A DNA stretch of 64,000 bases, from NCBI GenBank assembly GCA_030737875.1, contig CM060923.1, forward strand, positions 496,212,453 through 496,276,452, in the 5' to 3' direction. Of the stretch, positions 10,150-22,629 are shown one piece after another. The notes beneath the pieces were generated by a model, which did no database searches, was not told the DNA's origin, and saw nothing but the letters and a program-made list of their open reading frames with translations. Both the position numbers and the translations under genes were made by a program. Every line of letters starts with the position of its first letter. The first letter of the stretch is position 1. This DNA is from Allium sativum (lineage: Eukaryota > Streptophyta > Magnoliopsida > Asparagales > Amaryllidaceae).

Positions 10150-13100
10150 AACCGATCCTCCCTTCCTCTTTTAATTCATTTGTTCAATCAGAAACACGAA
10201 GCTTCAGAGGCCAAAAGAAAATTGGGGGCGCGACTTCTTCATTCAACAGAAATCGCGAGTTCAAGTGCAAAACCAGATCGATCTGTGAGCTCGCTGCTGT
10301 CACCCATGTGAGGAGATAAATTGATTCGTCATGGGATATTCATGCGATTTCTCGGGAGGTGTTCGATGCATTCAAGGCAGAAAGGGGCTCGACGGTTACT
10401 GTCGATGCTTGCGATTCAAGTAGGGTTCGCAGTCCACGACGTCGCGATCGAGATTTGTGGGGATCGACTCCAGTAACGGTCAAGCAGGTCTCGCGAGTTT
10501 TGGAGGACTCGAAGCAGTAGCTGTCGCTGCTAGTAATGGATAAGATGGAGCTCGGGAAATCAGTTTGGTGGCGATTTGAAGATTTATGGAGGAGATGAAG
10601 CAGGTCAGGTCTTGTACTGTGAGCATAAGGAAGAAGAGGAGTTCTGGTGATGATGGTCAAGCTGAAAGGGGGTCACGACAGTTGTTTACAGTGAGAGGTT
10701 GAGGCGCTCAATCAAAGTAAGGTGGTCATGAGGTCAGTAAATGGTGAGGGTTAAGAAGAAAAATGGAATAGGTAATTAAATAAATTATTTAGTTAATATT
10801 TAATTTATTTAGTATAGCAGTTAATTTAATTGAATAATCGTTTAATCGACATATAAAATTAAATAACCGTAGGTAATAGATTCATTTGAGATGGTTCAAG
10901 ATTAATGACTTAGTTGGATTCAAAGTCGAGATGATTTGGGATCAGAATGAATATTCGACAAGCGAAAATCACCAGTGAGTAAATCTCACCTTTTATTTAG
11001 AAATTTATTTTTATATAGTTAAAATAATTGTCTGTGCTTGTTTGAATGTTGTCTGATTGTTTTAAATTATATATTAGTTATTTAGGATATATATATATAT
11101 ATATTGGGTTGATTATTGGTTGGATTCCCGTAGTCTTATTAGCCTATGCCCGCAGTTTCATAGCGAATGATTACCCTATACGCCCCACGCTATGATTAGT
11201 GGATGACCTTCTATACCGCGATATCCTACCTCGAAGCAGGACGGGTATTATTTGGTTGACTAACGTCTGTGGATGCAGGAAAACAGGTTGGAGGAATCCA
11301 ACTGGATTCCTCAAAATTATATTATCTGTTTGTTGTTTGTTTGATTTCATATATATTCATATATGACGTGTTAAAAATCAAATGATTGAAAATTGGTTGA
11401 TTTGATTGTTTAAAATATCACTCGGGCTTGGGATATTGGTTTATAAAAATATCCTAAAAGGGATATTTGAGATTTAAAAAGGGAATTCTATTTTTATAAA
11501 TAGAATTTGAATTTTTAATGAACTATAGGAAATATTAACTTAAATTGAATTTATAAACTTTGTTTATAAATGAAAATGTGGGATTTGAATTGAATTTATA
11601 AACTTTGTTTATAAATGAAAATGTGGGATTTGAATTGAATTTATAAACTTTGTTTATAAATATATAATGGGGGATTTTAAGTGAAGTTATAAACGTTGTT
11701 TATAAATAAAGCATAGAATTGATATTGAATTTGAATATAGAAATTCAAATGGGATTTATAATACAGAATTTGGATAATAGAAGTGAAATAGTTTTGAATA
11801 ATAGAAGTGAAATAGTTTTGGATAAATAGAAGTGAAATAGACTAAAGAGTTAATTAACAATTTAATTAACAAATTTAGTTAAAACGATTGGTATAGTTAA
11901 AATAGATTGGACATGTATAAATATACATGAGACAGGTTTGGAATAAAGTGTTAGAAGCTACATAAATAGATTGCTCGACAAAAGGTACATATTTAATTCA
12001 TATATGAGATTTTATGCGCCGTATCGGCTAGCTGCTTGGCTTTTCTTTTTCTTTTTGGATTGGTAAGGGCCATGGGAGGCTATTAGAAATATCCCGAAGC
12101 TCCCGGTACAAAAGAGGTTATGGCGATTTTTTCCGGGAATTTAAGGAGTTAGAATATTTTTAAGATAATTTGATAGTTAGAAATCAACGTATCGATATAT
12201 ATATATATATAGAAGTCGATAAGGAAACGAACTTAGAAATAGAATAGTATAATCAAAAAGGAAGTATAAGAATAAAATCTCGTAAGAACAGAAAGAGAAG
12301 GTGTATATGTGTTAAAAAGTGAAGATGTAATTGTGTGGTATTGATTATTCGAGTAAGTAGTCTTATCTGTTTTGACGTTATAAATGTTATTCAGTCAAGG
12401 TATGGGAGGTAGTTATGCCCCAACTTGATTGATTTCATTATTAACAAATAAATAGTAAGATTTCAAGCTCGAGGATCAATGTTGAATAAGAGTTAGTTGA
12501 ATATAGTATTTGGGTTGTCGTAACGATGTTTTACACAACATCCGTTTTAACCCAAATAAGTGTAAGCTTGGAAATAGAATAGAATATTTCCTAAGTATAG
12601 AAATAAAATGAGATCGGAAAGCGATAAGTAATTGGAATATTTTCCAATTATAAATAGCATATATTTTCTTAAGTTAGAAAATAAAGGAAGGCCAATATGG
12701 TTATTGAAAATATTTGGTTAACAAATATTGATAAAGAAAGGAGAAGTGATTTAATTAATGGAATATTAATTAAGAGCTCAGTAATTGGTTGATAATTGGA
12801 TGAACACTTGTTTTCTTCGATAGTTAAATCATCGACTATCGAAACACTTGTTTTTATTCGATAGTTAAATCACAGACTATCGAAGTTTTTGACCATCGTT
12901 GTCAATATGGAGAGACCGGTTGGATTATTATCCAAAGAACCACTCCGTATTGGCAGTAGCGTTGCGAATCAGATTATATGAGATAATCGAAGACAGAGTA
13001 GAGTGCAAGGACTTTTTCTATTAATAGAAATTGTACCTTCAGTTCATCCTGTTCCTGGGTGACTTGTATGGATGAATGCCTGACAGAGTATTTCCAAAAA

Positions 13101-13758
13101 GGTCACGTACGTTGATTTCTTCAAACGTACCAAGAGTGGAAGTGGAGAAGGAAACTTCTTTTGGCTGACACGTAATGTACTATTGTAGACATCAATTAGT
13201 GATTTTCGATATATCTGACAATGTGGCATTCGAAGTAAATCTGATGTGATGAGAAATCGTAGCCTCTGACCTCAACAACCGGTAAATGACGGAAATCGGG
13301 CAGACAGCATGGCTATGTAGGTCGCACCTATTAGGGTGTATAATCACCTGATCTAGAGTTTCATTTACTTCTAAAAATCTATTGTCGATGTTGTCCCATT
13401 CGGGAAACGGTTGCTGATCCCAACCGTTGGTGATATACATTCGATACACTCAAGCCAAATGAGTGGTCGGTCATGTGTGGCTGAGTTGCAAGATGTTCTT
13501 GTTGAACTCGGTGTATTCTCCTCTAGAGATATACGAGCGGAAGGTGGTTCCATACCTTGTCATAGTTGGAAATCAATTATCCAATAAGAGCCCGCGGTTT
13601 TATGATTGTATATTATATATGTGGAACGTGAGATGCAAACATTCCACTAGATTGTTATTTACTTGATTTAGACATTATTATAATATTAGAATAGTTTTGA
13701 TATAAAGAATATCGTTCCTTTCAAAAGGATTTTGAAAGATAAGTCAAGTGTTTGGATT

Positions 13759-13926
13759 CTCATAAGGGAAAAACCCGTTCCGTGTTATACAGCGTGGTCT
13801 TATGAGATATCACATAGTTTCTGAACTGTTTTAAATTGTTTACTCATACCAGTCCCATGACTGACCCGGAGTTTATTTTTGATTTGTTCTACCTAAACTC
13901 TTGGGTGCCTAAATTTGTACGGGAAG
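13759..13926 (+). other. Structured LTR module (H2-H5), element A 3' LTR
   Basis: It is the same module as at 6403: CTCATAAG (13759) pairs with CTTATGAG (13799), and CAGTC with GACTG around CCAT near 13851-13864. GAGTTTA pairs with TAAACTC. The inner H2 stem carries one mismatch here (ACAG for ACGG). Confidence 0.65.
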
Positions 13927-14250
13927 TCAAGTAGTTCAGGATTTTTCAGATCTATCTAAAGGAGCTTGGAGCAGGAGGCTTCATAGTTAGTTATATAGAG
14001 TTTTGTTCCGCTGTGTTTGTAAGTGTTGTACTCTGATAAGTGTATATTATACAGTGAAATTTTGTATTTCAAAAGTTATGATATATTATATTTTGTTCCG
14101 CTACGATGTGAGATTCTGTGTTGTTGTTTCTGTTCTTCTTCTACCTCTTTCTTCTAAAAAAAATGTTTCGTATTTTCGTGATATTTGGGTTGGACGTATG
14201 ATGTATATAGTCAACTCCGATGTTACGGAAATTTGGGTCATTACAGCATG

Positions 14251-14294
14251 ACTCAGTAGAGATGGGGTTAGCAATACCCTAGATTGATTTGAGT
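14251..14294 (+). other. Post-primer-site stem-loop (H6), element A'
   Basis: ACTCA (14251) pairs with TGAGT (14290-14294). GGGGT (14264-14268) pairs with ACCCT (14276-14280) around TAGCAAT. The primer site itself is missing, consistent with A having inserted between it and this point. Confidence 0.6.
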
Positions 14295-15339
14295 GTATAT
14301 ATATGAGCGCGTATTTGTTATTCAATATAAAATTGTTTTATATTGTGGTGATTTATTGGTTGAGTTGTTTATGGGTTCCGGTCGATCAGTTTGATCCGCT
14401 CTATAGGTAGGAGTTTCTAAACACTTGAATACGATGAACCGACACAGTATGGTTTGAAAAGAGGGTAAATGAAATAATTTTACCCAAAATATATTCTGAT
14501 ATAAGCAAAGTATAGACATTTGAAATATTATAGTATATTGGATGTGTTGGTTGAGATTATAATCAGACAAGATTATTATTGAAACGGTTATGTAAATAAC
14601 CAATCAAAATTCGTATAAGTGTTACGAAATAAATTAAATATGAATTTTAAATCAGAATTTGGAATTTGAAATTCCGAAAACATGAAAAGTGTTGTAAATG
14701 GAATTAAATTGAGTATAAAAGAATTTTAAAATCCTGGGAAATTTTAAATTGTTTTACAAGCACTGGGGATGGTATTTTTTAACACCCCATGTCCATTAAT
14801 GTCACTCACAAGGGGAATGCATTAATTTTCATGGAGTATTATTGGTGTATAGAACGGAATATAACAAACACATATATTCGTACTTGAAAAATTTAAAACA
14901 ACTTTAATTGTAGAGGAGAAATAGTTTTGATACAACAACATCAAAAACCAATAGTAAAACCAAGTACACTTAATATCCATCTTGACAAATTGTTTTCTAA
15001 GTACATAAAGTAAAAAGCATAACCCCAACATAAGTAGCCATAAAAGAGATAATCTGAACTTTACTTTCAGCAATCCAAGCACTTCCAAAAGGGGGAGAAA
15101 GAGATCCAAATCAGGCTCCACTAGCACTAGTCGCACCCTGAGAACCTGGGGAGGGGGGGGGGGGGAAGGAAGAAAAGAGGCGAAAACAAAAGGGGTCAGA
15201 CATAAAGTCTGGTGAGTCCAATAACTTTAACAATATAATTATTAAAGTAATTAGGATAAGGCATAAACTGGTAAATAAGGAATGACTGTGAAACAAATGG
15301 GCATGACAAAGCAAACAAGAGGCATAAACTGATAATTAC

Positions 15340-15620
15340 TATACTGCACCAATACTAGTCACCTTAAAAGTTTATCCCGCCTACTGAACAAAATAATAAT
15401 AATGGTAGATTAGTGTACCCCTAGCTGTCTTCATAGGTGCCGCCTGCTCCTATCTCCACTAGTTGTACCCATTACCCTCCCCATTCTAATTACAACATTT
15501 ATTCATAATATGGTAGTTGTACTCCTAGCTGTCTTCATAGGTGTCGCTTGCTCCTATCTCCGCTAGTCGTACCGACTACCTTCCCCATTCGATCGGCTCC
15601 CTAAATCGTAGATACCCGTG
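15340..15620. repeat. Two imperfect tandem copies of about 115 bp
   Basis: The core GTACCCCTAGCTGTCTTCAT (15414) recurs as a GTACTCCTAGCTGTCTTCAT form (15519). Each is followed by a CCTATCTCC.CTAGT segment. Both lie inside the solo LTR. No function is inferred. Confidence 0.65.
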
Positions 15621-16017
15621 CTGGTCCCACGGTGGGGTGTATAACTCCCCAAAGTGGCAACCCGATACCACGAAAGATGCGTAGCTTATACCTACACGAT
15701 GCAACTCTTACCTACCAGCCTGGGCCCACACACGCACATGACCCCGTTGGACTTGCGTTGCCACCGCTAACCCGTTTTGACCTCTTACAATCAAACCCAG
15801 TAAGCGTGTCCCGTCCTCGATCTAGATCGAGCTCACTTAGATACTAAATGGGTTACTGGTTGAAAAGGGTCCCCACGCTTGACACAAGCTTTCCACTCAT
15901 GCTTGGTCCCCACTAGGATTTCCCACTTAACCCCCTCTTATTCATGTCTTCTTACATGTTTCAACTTGGTTAAGTGTTTATAATTATATCCCACATGTCA
16001 CCCATGTTACCCACTTA

Positions 16018-16255
16018 TCAAATCAACATGTGTTATTGGTTAAGCTTGTCTTAACCCTATCCGCTTATCAGATCGATATATATATTATTGGTTAAGCTGG
16101 TCTTAACCCTGTCCACTTATATATTATTGGTTAAGTTGGTCTTAACCCTATCCACTTATATATTATTGGCTAAGTTGGTCTTAACCCTATCCACTTATCA
16201 GATCAATATGTATTATTGGTTAAGCTTGTCTTAACCCTATCCACTTATCAGATTA

Positions 16256-16286
<31 letters not shown>

Positions 16287-16490
16287 GTTAAGCTGGTCTT
16301 AACCCTACCCACTTATCAAATTAATATATATTATTGGTTAAGCTGGTCTTAACCCTACCTACTTATCAGATTATTGGTTAAGCTGGTCTTAACCCTATCC
16401 ACTTATATATTATTGGTTAAGCTGGTCTTTACCCTACCTACTTATCAGATTATTGGTTAAGCTGGTCTTAACCCTATCCACTTATCATGT
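16018..16490. repeat. Hairpin minisatellite, GGTTAAG/CTTAACC units
   Basis: About ten units of 38-68 bp each contain GGTTAAG, a 5-nt spacer and CTTAACC, a self-complementary pair, then CCTATCCACTTAT. Unit length varies through embedded (AT)n runs (16255-16280). A longer (AT)n run lies at 16502-16545. The array lies in the solo LTR and is not seen at this length in the LTR at 1098-4345. Confidence 0.8.
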
Positions 16491-16497
16491 TTTATGT

Positions 16498-16546
<49 letters not shown>

Positions 16547-16761
16547 TATAACATGTTTTACTTAATTTATGATTAAGTACATCTTAGTTCACAGATACAT
16601 TGGTTAAGAGAATAACTCCTTAAGTTTCAACCTCGAAGACCGAAATCAACATCAGATTGGTACTCAGAGAATTACTCAACTCAACCAAACTTCTGTTTGT
16701 CAGTCATATTCGTCTTTGATCAGCATTAATTAATTAATTATTAATGCACAGACCTCTCACA

Positions 16762-17074
16762 TTAAGTCGATTGCTTGTGGCTGCTGGTTATGCCGGGCGG
16801 TTCCGGGCAGACTTCCACCACAAGCCAGACTTAACCTCGTGTCTAAGCATCTTTTAATTATGCCTACGACCTCTCACATTAGACTGCAGTTTGTGGTTGC
16901 TGGATGTGCCAGGCGGGTCCGGGCAGTTTTATACCACAAACGAGTCTAACCTCGTGTCTTAGGCATTTATTACGCATTTAATTTATGCCTTTGACCTCTC
17001 ACATTAGACTACCGTTTGTGGTTGCTAGATTTGCCTGGTGGGTCCGGGCAGTCTTATACCACAAACGAGTCTTA
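16762..17074 (-). other. Three tandem covarying hairpins in solo LTR
   Basis: Copies are 16762-16834 (TTAAGTC/GACTTAA, CTTGTGG/CCACAAG), 16879-16949 (TTAGACT/AGTCTAA, GTTTGTGGT/ACCACAAAC) and 17004-17074 (TTAGACT/AGTCTTA, GTTTGTGGT/ACCACAAAC). All keep the loop word TCCGGGCAG. They are homologous, in reverse orientation, to 3027-3208. Confidence 0.75.
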
Positions 17075-17249
17075 CCTCGTGTCTTAGGCATTTATTATTA
17101 CACATTATTATTCAACCCCAATTTGAATTAATATCCCTATTTCAGATTGTCAATAACTTTCAAATTTTAATCCATGTCCATAATTGTCACTGAAATTATG
17201 TCCATAATTTTCAGATATATATATTATACCAATTAATGTCTCAAATTAT

Positions 17250-20075
17250 GGATGTGCAGGTTATAAGGTTCTTCAATTGCTCAAATATGCTAAAAAATGT
17301 CTAAAGGAATGGAACAAAAGCAGGCCAAAAGAAACAGAGCTCATCAATCAATTACAGAATGATTGTGCAATGTATTTACAGCTGATAGATAATGGTGATA
17401 ACTCTGAAGCAATTTGGAGACAATATCACAACACACAACAGGAACTGAAAAAAGCTCTTGCAAAAAAAGCTATTGAATTGAAACAAAAAGCTAAAGTTCA
17501 ATGGTTAACTGAGGGGGATGATTGCACTAAATTCTTCTACACCAAAATGTCCATTCGTAGCCACATCAACAAGAACTATCATTTGTTTGATCAGCAAGGG
17601 AATTACAGCACAAATCAACAAACACTTGAAAGAGAAACTATTGAATACTTTACCAATCTGTATAATGGTGAAAGTGATACTAATTTACCTGTTATTCATT
17701 GCAGGAGAGTTGTGAACGCTTGTGGAAGGAGGATGTTGAGAAGCCAAGTCTTGTATGATGAAGTTTGGCAAGCCCTCCAATCCATTAGTGTAGACTCCAG
17801 CCCAGGACCAGATGGCGTAGAGGCTGGGTTCTTCAAAAAACACTGGGAGTACTTGAAAAATTATGTAACTCTAGCAATTCAGGAAGCATTCAACACAGGG
17901 AAATTAATCAAAGAAATGAACCACACGTTCATATGTCTAATTCCAAAAGTTGAAAACCCCACCAGACCAGAAGAATTCAGACCGATCGCTTGTTGCAATG
18001 TGCTATATAAAATTCTCAGCAAGGTGATATGCAACAGAATGAAACAAATTTTACCAGACATCATCTCAGAGTGTCAGAGTGCATTCATTAAAGTTAGACA
18101 TATATCTGAGAACTCCTTGTTGGCACATGAACTTGTTAGAAATTTCAACAAACCTGGGGCTGATAAACTCTGTTTGAAAGTGGACCTTCACAAAGCATAT
18201 GACAAAATAAATCGTAATTTCATAATCCATATGTCAAGAAGTATGGGTTTTCCTAACAAGTTTGTTAAGCTGATTAATGAATGTATATCCACCCCTACTT
18301 TTTCTATTTTGATCAATGGAATCCCCAAGGGATTCATTGGATCCAACAGGGGGATTAGACAAGGAGATCCGTTATCTCCTTACCTGTTTGCCATAGCAAT
18401 GGAGTACTTTTTTCTCTAGATGGAATTGTCGGAGCACAATAGACTAATTCAGACAGTGTACAATTTCCAACCTAAGATAAGCCACCTCTTATATGCTGAT
18501 GACCTGATAATATGCATTAAATCGAATGAAAAGGCAGCTAGAACTATCAAGAATAACTTTCTTCTATTGGAAAAATTTGTTGGTCTAAAGGTGAGTGAGA
18601 ACAAAACAAAGTGTTACTTTAACAAATTTTGTGCTAATAAAAATGTGATTTTGGAAATACTGGAAGTAACTGAAGGATCACTGCCTGTTAAATACTTGGG
18701 AGTTCCTCTGTCGTCTAACAAAATAACGGACACAGAGTGTGTTGAACTGACTAGTAAGATTAAAGATAAGTTACAAGGATGGAGTTCTAGAACTTTAACT
18801 TTGGCAGGTAGAATTGAGCTAGTGCATACTGTAATACACGCAAAAATTAACTTTTGGCTTCAAACATTCCAAATTCCAGCTGCATCTATTGATAAGATAG
18901 AAAAAGTTTGTGCTGATTTCATTTGGAGAGATGGATATCACAAAATTAAAATGTCTGATTTATGTAGACCAAAGGAGGAAGGGGGAGTAGGCTTGAGAAA
19001 CATTAGAGACATGCGAGAAGTTTTTACTCTCAAACAAGGTTGGAAAATAATCACCAGTAATAGCCTATGGGCTAGATGGATGAGACAAAGATATATAAAA
19101 GAATTTTTTTGGCACATGGCTGAGGATAATAATGCATCCCCAAACTGGAAGGCAATCTTTAGAATAAGAGACAAACTAGCTGCTAATTGCACACGTGAAT
19201 TTGCTACAGGCAGAGAAACACATTTGTGGAAAGATCCTTGGATACTAGGTAAGTCAATGATTGATATTGTGGGGTGGAGCACTTACTCTACATATGGTTC
19301 ACCTAATACTACTGTTGACTCTTTAATTGACAATCAAACCTGGAAGTGTGAACATTTGCTATGCAACAACGAAATAATTCAGAAAATTGCTGCAATGCCA
19401 ATTTACACTGGTAGGGAAAACGATATTTGGGCTTGGAATAATTCTAATGGGAATTTTGAAATCAAAACAGCCTGGAACTCCATTCGAACTAGACATGCAA
19501 AAAAAGAATGGAGTAAAATAATTTGGGATAAAGCTATTTGTCCTAAAAACTCTCTTACTGCATACAAAGCTATCATGCAAAGATTACCAACCAGAGACAT
19601 ATTATACAAATGGGGGATTACAGAGGACAGACTCTGTGTTCTTTGTGGAGCTTCGGAGGAGTCACATGAACACTTGTTTTTTGCATGTGAATACTCAAAG
19701 ACAATTGCGATGAACTGTAAAGTAGAAGTTAACCCACAAACACAGAAGTACGATCTAGAGGAAATCGCAACATACTTGGCCAGGCACCCACACAACAATT
19801 GTTTGGTAACCAAATTGAAGAAGATGGCCGTCACATACGCTGTTGCAGCGATTTGGAGAGAGAGAAATTCACGAATTTTTAGAGCAAAGGAAAGTAATGC
19901 GAAGATGGTTAGTAAACTTGCAATCACAGACATTATTTTAAGTAGAAGACGAATTAAAATTAGTAATCAAACCGAAATCTCGGGACTTGAACTCGATGGA
20001 TGGTCAGAAATGGATCTGAAGGATGTGTCGGCACGAATTCCAGGAACCAGTATTGTGGTGTTTGAGCCTCCATGA
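17250..20075 (+). pseudogene. LINE ORF2 fragment: reverse transcriptase plus zf-RVT domain, one in-frame stop
   Basis: One frame is open from the 5' truncation to 20075 except for TAG at 18417-18419. Before the stop (numbering from 17277): linker WLTEGDDCTKFF (residues 76-87), SPGPDG (175-180), motif A VDLHKAYD (302-309) and motif B GIRQGDPLSP (359-368). After the stop (numbering from 18420): catalytic YADD (25-28), thumb-like YLGVPL (92-97), and a C-terminal zf-RVT region with Cys406, Cys409, His416/418 and Cys423. The stop follows a T6 run (18408-18413), suggesting an indel or point mutation between motifs B and C. Around 17705-17755 the next frame reads more like the family, hinting at a compensated frameshift pair. 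No native start exists. The copy is dead. Confidence 0.92.
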
Positions 20076-20281
20076 TTTACGGTGGAAAAGGAAGACGAAG
20101 GAGTTTTGCGGCGAAAGTGGAAGACAAAGGAGCTTTGTAAATGGAATGTTCTGGATGTAACTGAATTGATTTGCGTATGAGCTGGCATGTTATAATGACT
20201 GATGTATGTTACAAAGGCCATTGGCCTTATTGTATTCATCCCTTTTGGGCTAAAAGCCTAATAAAGTTTTAACCCAATTTC
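20076..20281 (+). other. LINE 3' untranslated region
   Basis: It is non-coding sequence between the ORF stop and the poly(A) tail, ending with an AATAAAG signal. No structured element was recognised. Confidence 0.75.
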
Positions 20282-20290
20282 AAAAAAAAA

Positions 20291-21236
20291 GTCTCAAATT
20301 AATTATATGCTTTTAAAGCCATTATATGTCAATTCACAATATTAATATTTAATATTTTCCCATTGTCCCAACGTCGTTCGTACGTTTAATATGAAATATG
20401 TTAGACCCACAAATAGTCTAACTCATAAAAAGAAAAGAAACATCACAACTTGCATAACACATAAAATAGATCTAACTTGCAAATAAGAATAGGCTAGCAT
20501 GGATCAAAACTTGCATGATTATAATTTATATAATCAATAACTTGCATAGGCAATAGGCATAATTTGCATAAACTACAAACTTGCATGGGTCAAATTATAT
20601 AAGATATGATTTTCATAGATCTATACACATAAAGGTGAACTTGCATATATGAACATGGTTTTTGCATAAACTTGCATATGATCTACATACAAACTTATAT
20701 TAAACTTGCATATGCAATTTAGACATGTAAACTAAGACTTACATATGATTCGCATACAAACTTACATATAAACTAGCATATGATTCACATCCAAACTTAT
20801 ATATAAACTTGCATATATAATTTAGACATGTAAACTAAGATTTACATATACACTTGCATATGATTCAGACATGTAAATTAATGTCACAAAATGATTCAAA
20901 TCTAGCATATGTGTTTAGACATATGAACCAACATCATGAATCTATGTACATAAGACAACAACTAGCGTATATTCACAAAATAGACAATATCATATCAGTC
21001 AATGATTCAACAGGCATAATCTAATAACCCAAATTATAACTCATCAAAGTTAATTTATTAATTATTTTGTGAAAGAAATTTTACTCACAAAGAACAGATT
21101 AGAGAAGAGAATAATTCGTTCATCGTTTGATCTACAATCTTGTCTCACAATTCCTTAGCTTTAAGAAGAAGATGAACTATTCCAACAGCATAAGGACGTC
21201 TTTCATTTATTTTAATTAGGATTGAGGCAGCATAGC
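20291..21236 (-). repeat. Solo LTR segment with degenerate CTTGCATA-type repeats
   Basis: Words like AACTTGCATA, CATATGATT and TTAGACATGTAAA repeat irregularly from about 20450 to 20930. They correspond in reverse to the ATGCAAGTT-rich part of the LTR at 1900-2600. Nothing coding is seen. Confidence 0.65.
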
Positions 21237-21370
21237 GTTGCAATGGTTTGGTGTGGAGAGAAATGAGGTTTGGGGGTGTTTAAATAGGTTAGGTACCAAA
21301 GAATCTGTCCAGAAAACAAGTCCAGGTGCAAAATCCCGAATCTGCCTCGGATCTGACCGAATCAGGGGAG

Positions 21371-21471
21371 GTCGACCCCCAGGTCGACCTATTTTAGGGG
21401 AGGTCGACCTACCTGGGATGGATAGACCTCCAGGTCGACCTGCCTTGGTATAAGTCGACCTCTATGTCGAC
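21371..21471. repeat. GTCGAC palindrome cluster in solo LTR
   Basis: Six GTCGAC hexamers in 101 bp start at 21371, 21383, 21403, 21434, 21454 and 21466, most inside AGGTCGACCT. The cluster lies at the same relative place as the one at 1372-1444, between the LTR start and a TATTTAAA box (minus strand, 21279-21286). Confidence 0.85.
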
Positions 21472-21700
21472 CTGTATGGGTTATTTTACTATTTAATTTT
21501 CTGAATTTGTCTTGAATCTTACGAAGGCCATAACTCCTTCATACGAAGTCCGATTTACGTAAACTTGGACTCTATTCCAAGCAGAATTCCAAGACGAACA
21601 CAATGGCGCAATCCGTTTCACCTAATTCTTCTTTTACAAAGTAATTATTCTTTAATTTATTACTTTGACGTTCCCAGAAAATAAGGGGTGTTACATATTT

Positions 21701-22629
21701 TGAAATATATTTCAAAGTGGAAATGTTTAGAAATGGTTTTGAAAAGTGATATAGTATTGAACTCACTTCGATCGCTGGACAATAATTCTGATAATGACTG
21801 TAGCATCATCAGTATTCATTTTCGAGTTTTAAGTGACGGATTACTACCAAAAAATTTGTTTTTGGAAATGTTTTGAGAAAACAAGTTGCTTTGATTCCGA
21901 AAGGGAATATTTGATTTTTGATATGGTAAATGGTTTAAAAATTCCCAGGTAAAGATTGTTTGATTTAAAACCAAATTGAATTGAAATTTCGGAAAGCCAA
22001 TTGGAATTAAAATAAGGTCAGTTAAGTGGTAACTAAAATTGAATTAGAATGATATCGAGACAAATTGGATTTGTGGTGTAAGAACCTGAAATGATATTGG
22101 ATTGGTGGGCTAAGCGTTTGGAATCAAAGATAAAACTTGAGTTTGGAACGGAATTTGGCTTGTATAGGCAAATAGCTGTGTTAAGGATAAATGGATCGGA
22201 GTTTGATTGGGATGACATTCGTATACGCTGAATTAACAGCAAATGGAAAGGATATAATTATATGCCCGACCAAAAAGGTACACATTTATATTCATATGAG
22301 TTTGATGAGTTATGAGCCGATTTGGCAAGCCGCTTAGCGTTTTGATTTTCTTTTGGATTGGGGATGGCCTAGAGAGGCGAGTTGTAGTTGCACCGATTGA
22401 CCAGTACAAAGGAGGTGCTGGCGAAATTTTTCGAAAATTTCGGGTGTTAGAAAATTTTCAGGATTTTTGAGAATTTTCATTGATAAGAATTAATTAACAT
22501 TTAATTGAAACTAAATTGGTTTAGTTAAAACTGAAGTTAAGAAGTGAACAAATAATTTTAACCCTGTTAGTAGGGTTTGTTTTCTACCTTAGCAATTTCG
22601 AGGAGGAAATTATTTTAAGGGGGAAAGAA
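21701..22629 (+). mobile_element. Element A' interior, right part, with polypurine tract
   Basis: 21770-21870 matches 7370-7480 of element A's interior (AATAATTCTGATAATG then ATCATCAGT and TTCATTTTCGAGTTT). It ends with TTTCGAGGAGGAAATTATTT and the purine tract AAGGGGGAAAGAA (22617-22629), directly before the LTR start at 22630. It is non-coding. Confidence 0.75.

Larger units (their letters stand above)
4346..14245 (+). mobile_element. Element A: non-coding LARD, 5' LTR interrupted on the left
   Basis: The visible structure is partial 5' LTR (4346-6889), interior (6890-9592), and complete 3' LTR (9593-14245, 4653 bp). The two LTRs align collinearly from 4346 and 11694 and differ by a few percent by eye. 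LTR ends are TGTAATGACCC and GGGTCATTACA, a perfect 11-bp inverted repeat. A primer site and a polypurine tract are in the right places. No gag or pol motif is found in any frame. Right of 14245 the sequence resembles the interior just after a primer site, so A appears to be inserted in a related element (A'). Confidence 0.88.
9593..14245 (+). repeat. Element A 3' LTR, 4653 bp
   Basis: The complete LTR runs from TGTAATGACCC to GGGTCATTACA. It contains a TATTTAAA box (10142-10149) followed by a C/T-rich, less A+T-rich stretch (10050-10740). A possible donor/acceptor-like segment with CTCACC then a T-rich tract and AG lies at 10968-10999. Tandem copies of a 60-bp AT-rich unit lie at 11530-11660, and the structured module at 13759. 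At 11694-11698 it shows the uninterrupted target (CGTTG) of the Tekay insertion found in the 5' LTR. Confidence 0.92.
17249..20290 (+). mobile_element. 5'-truncated plant LINE with poly(A) tail and 11-bp target duplication
   Basis: GTCTCAAATTA flanks the element at 17238-17248 and 20291-20301. The 3' end has an A9 tail (20282-20290) preceded by an AATAAAG signal near 20260. These are hallmarks of target-primed reverse transcription. The 5' end begins inside the linker upstream of the reverse transcriptase, so ORF1 and the endonuclease domain are missing. It lies inside the solo LTR and is therefore younger than that LTR's insertion. Confidence 0.93.
14778..21695 (-). mobile_element. Tekay-like solo LTR, carrying a LINE
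   Basis: Read on the minus strand it starts TGTAACACCCC (ending at 21695) and ends in an AACACCCC-containing terminus at 14778 whose TG has decayed to TT. It is flanked by TATTT on both sides (14773-14777 and 21696-21700), a 5-bp target duplication. Removing the LINE leaves about 3.9 kb, one LTR with no interior, so it is a solo LTR formed by LTR-LTR recombination. It is a diverged relative of the LTR at 1098-4345, sharing termini, the GTCGAC cluster and tandem hairpins. A G13 run near 15151-15163 lies in it. Confidence 0.88.

Noticed and set aside
9593..14245. Element A's 3' LTR shared as the 5' LTR of the following interior (tandem LTR-interior-LTR-interior array)
   Set aside because: The interior after 14245 lacks a primer site and is diverged from A's own interior, which fits insertion of A into a relative better than unequal recombination.
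16018..16490. TTAACCCTA-like words suggesting interstitial telomere repeat
   Set aside because: The unit is 38-68 bp with GGTTAAG/CTTAACC pairs; no run of the plant telomere heptamer is present.
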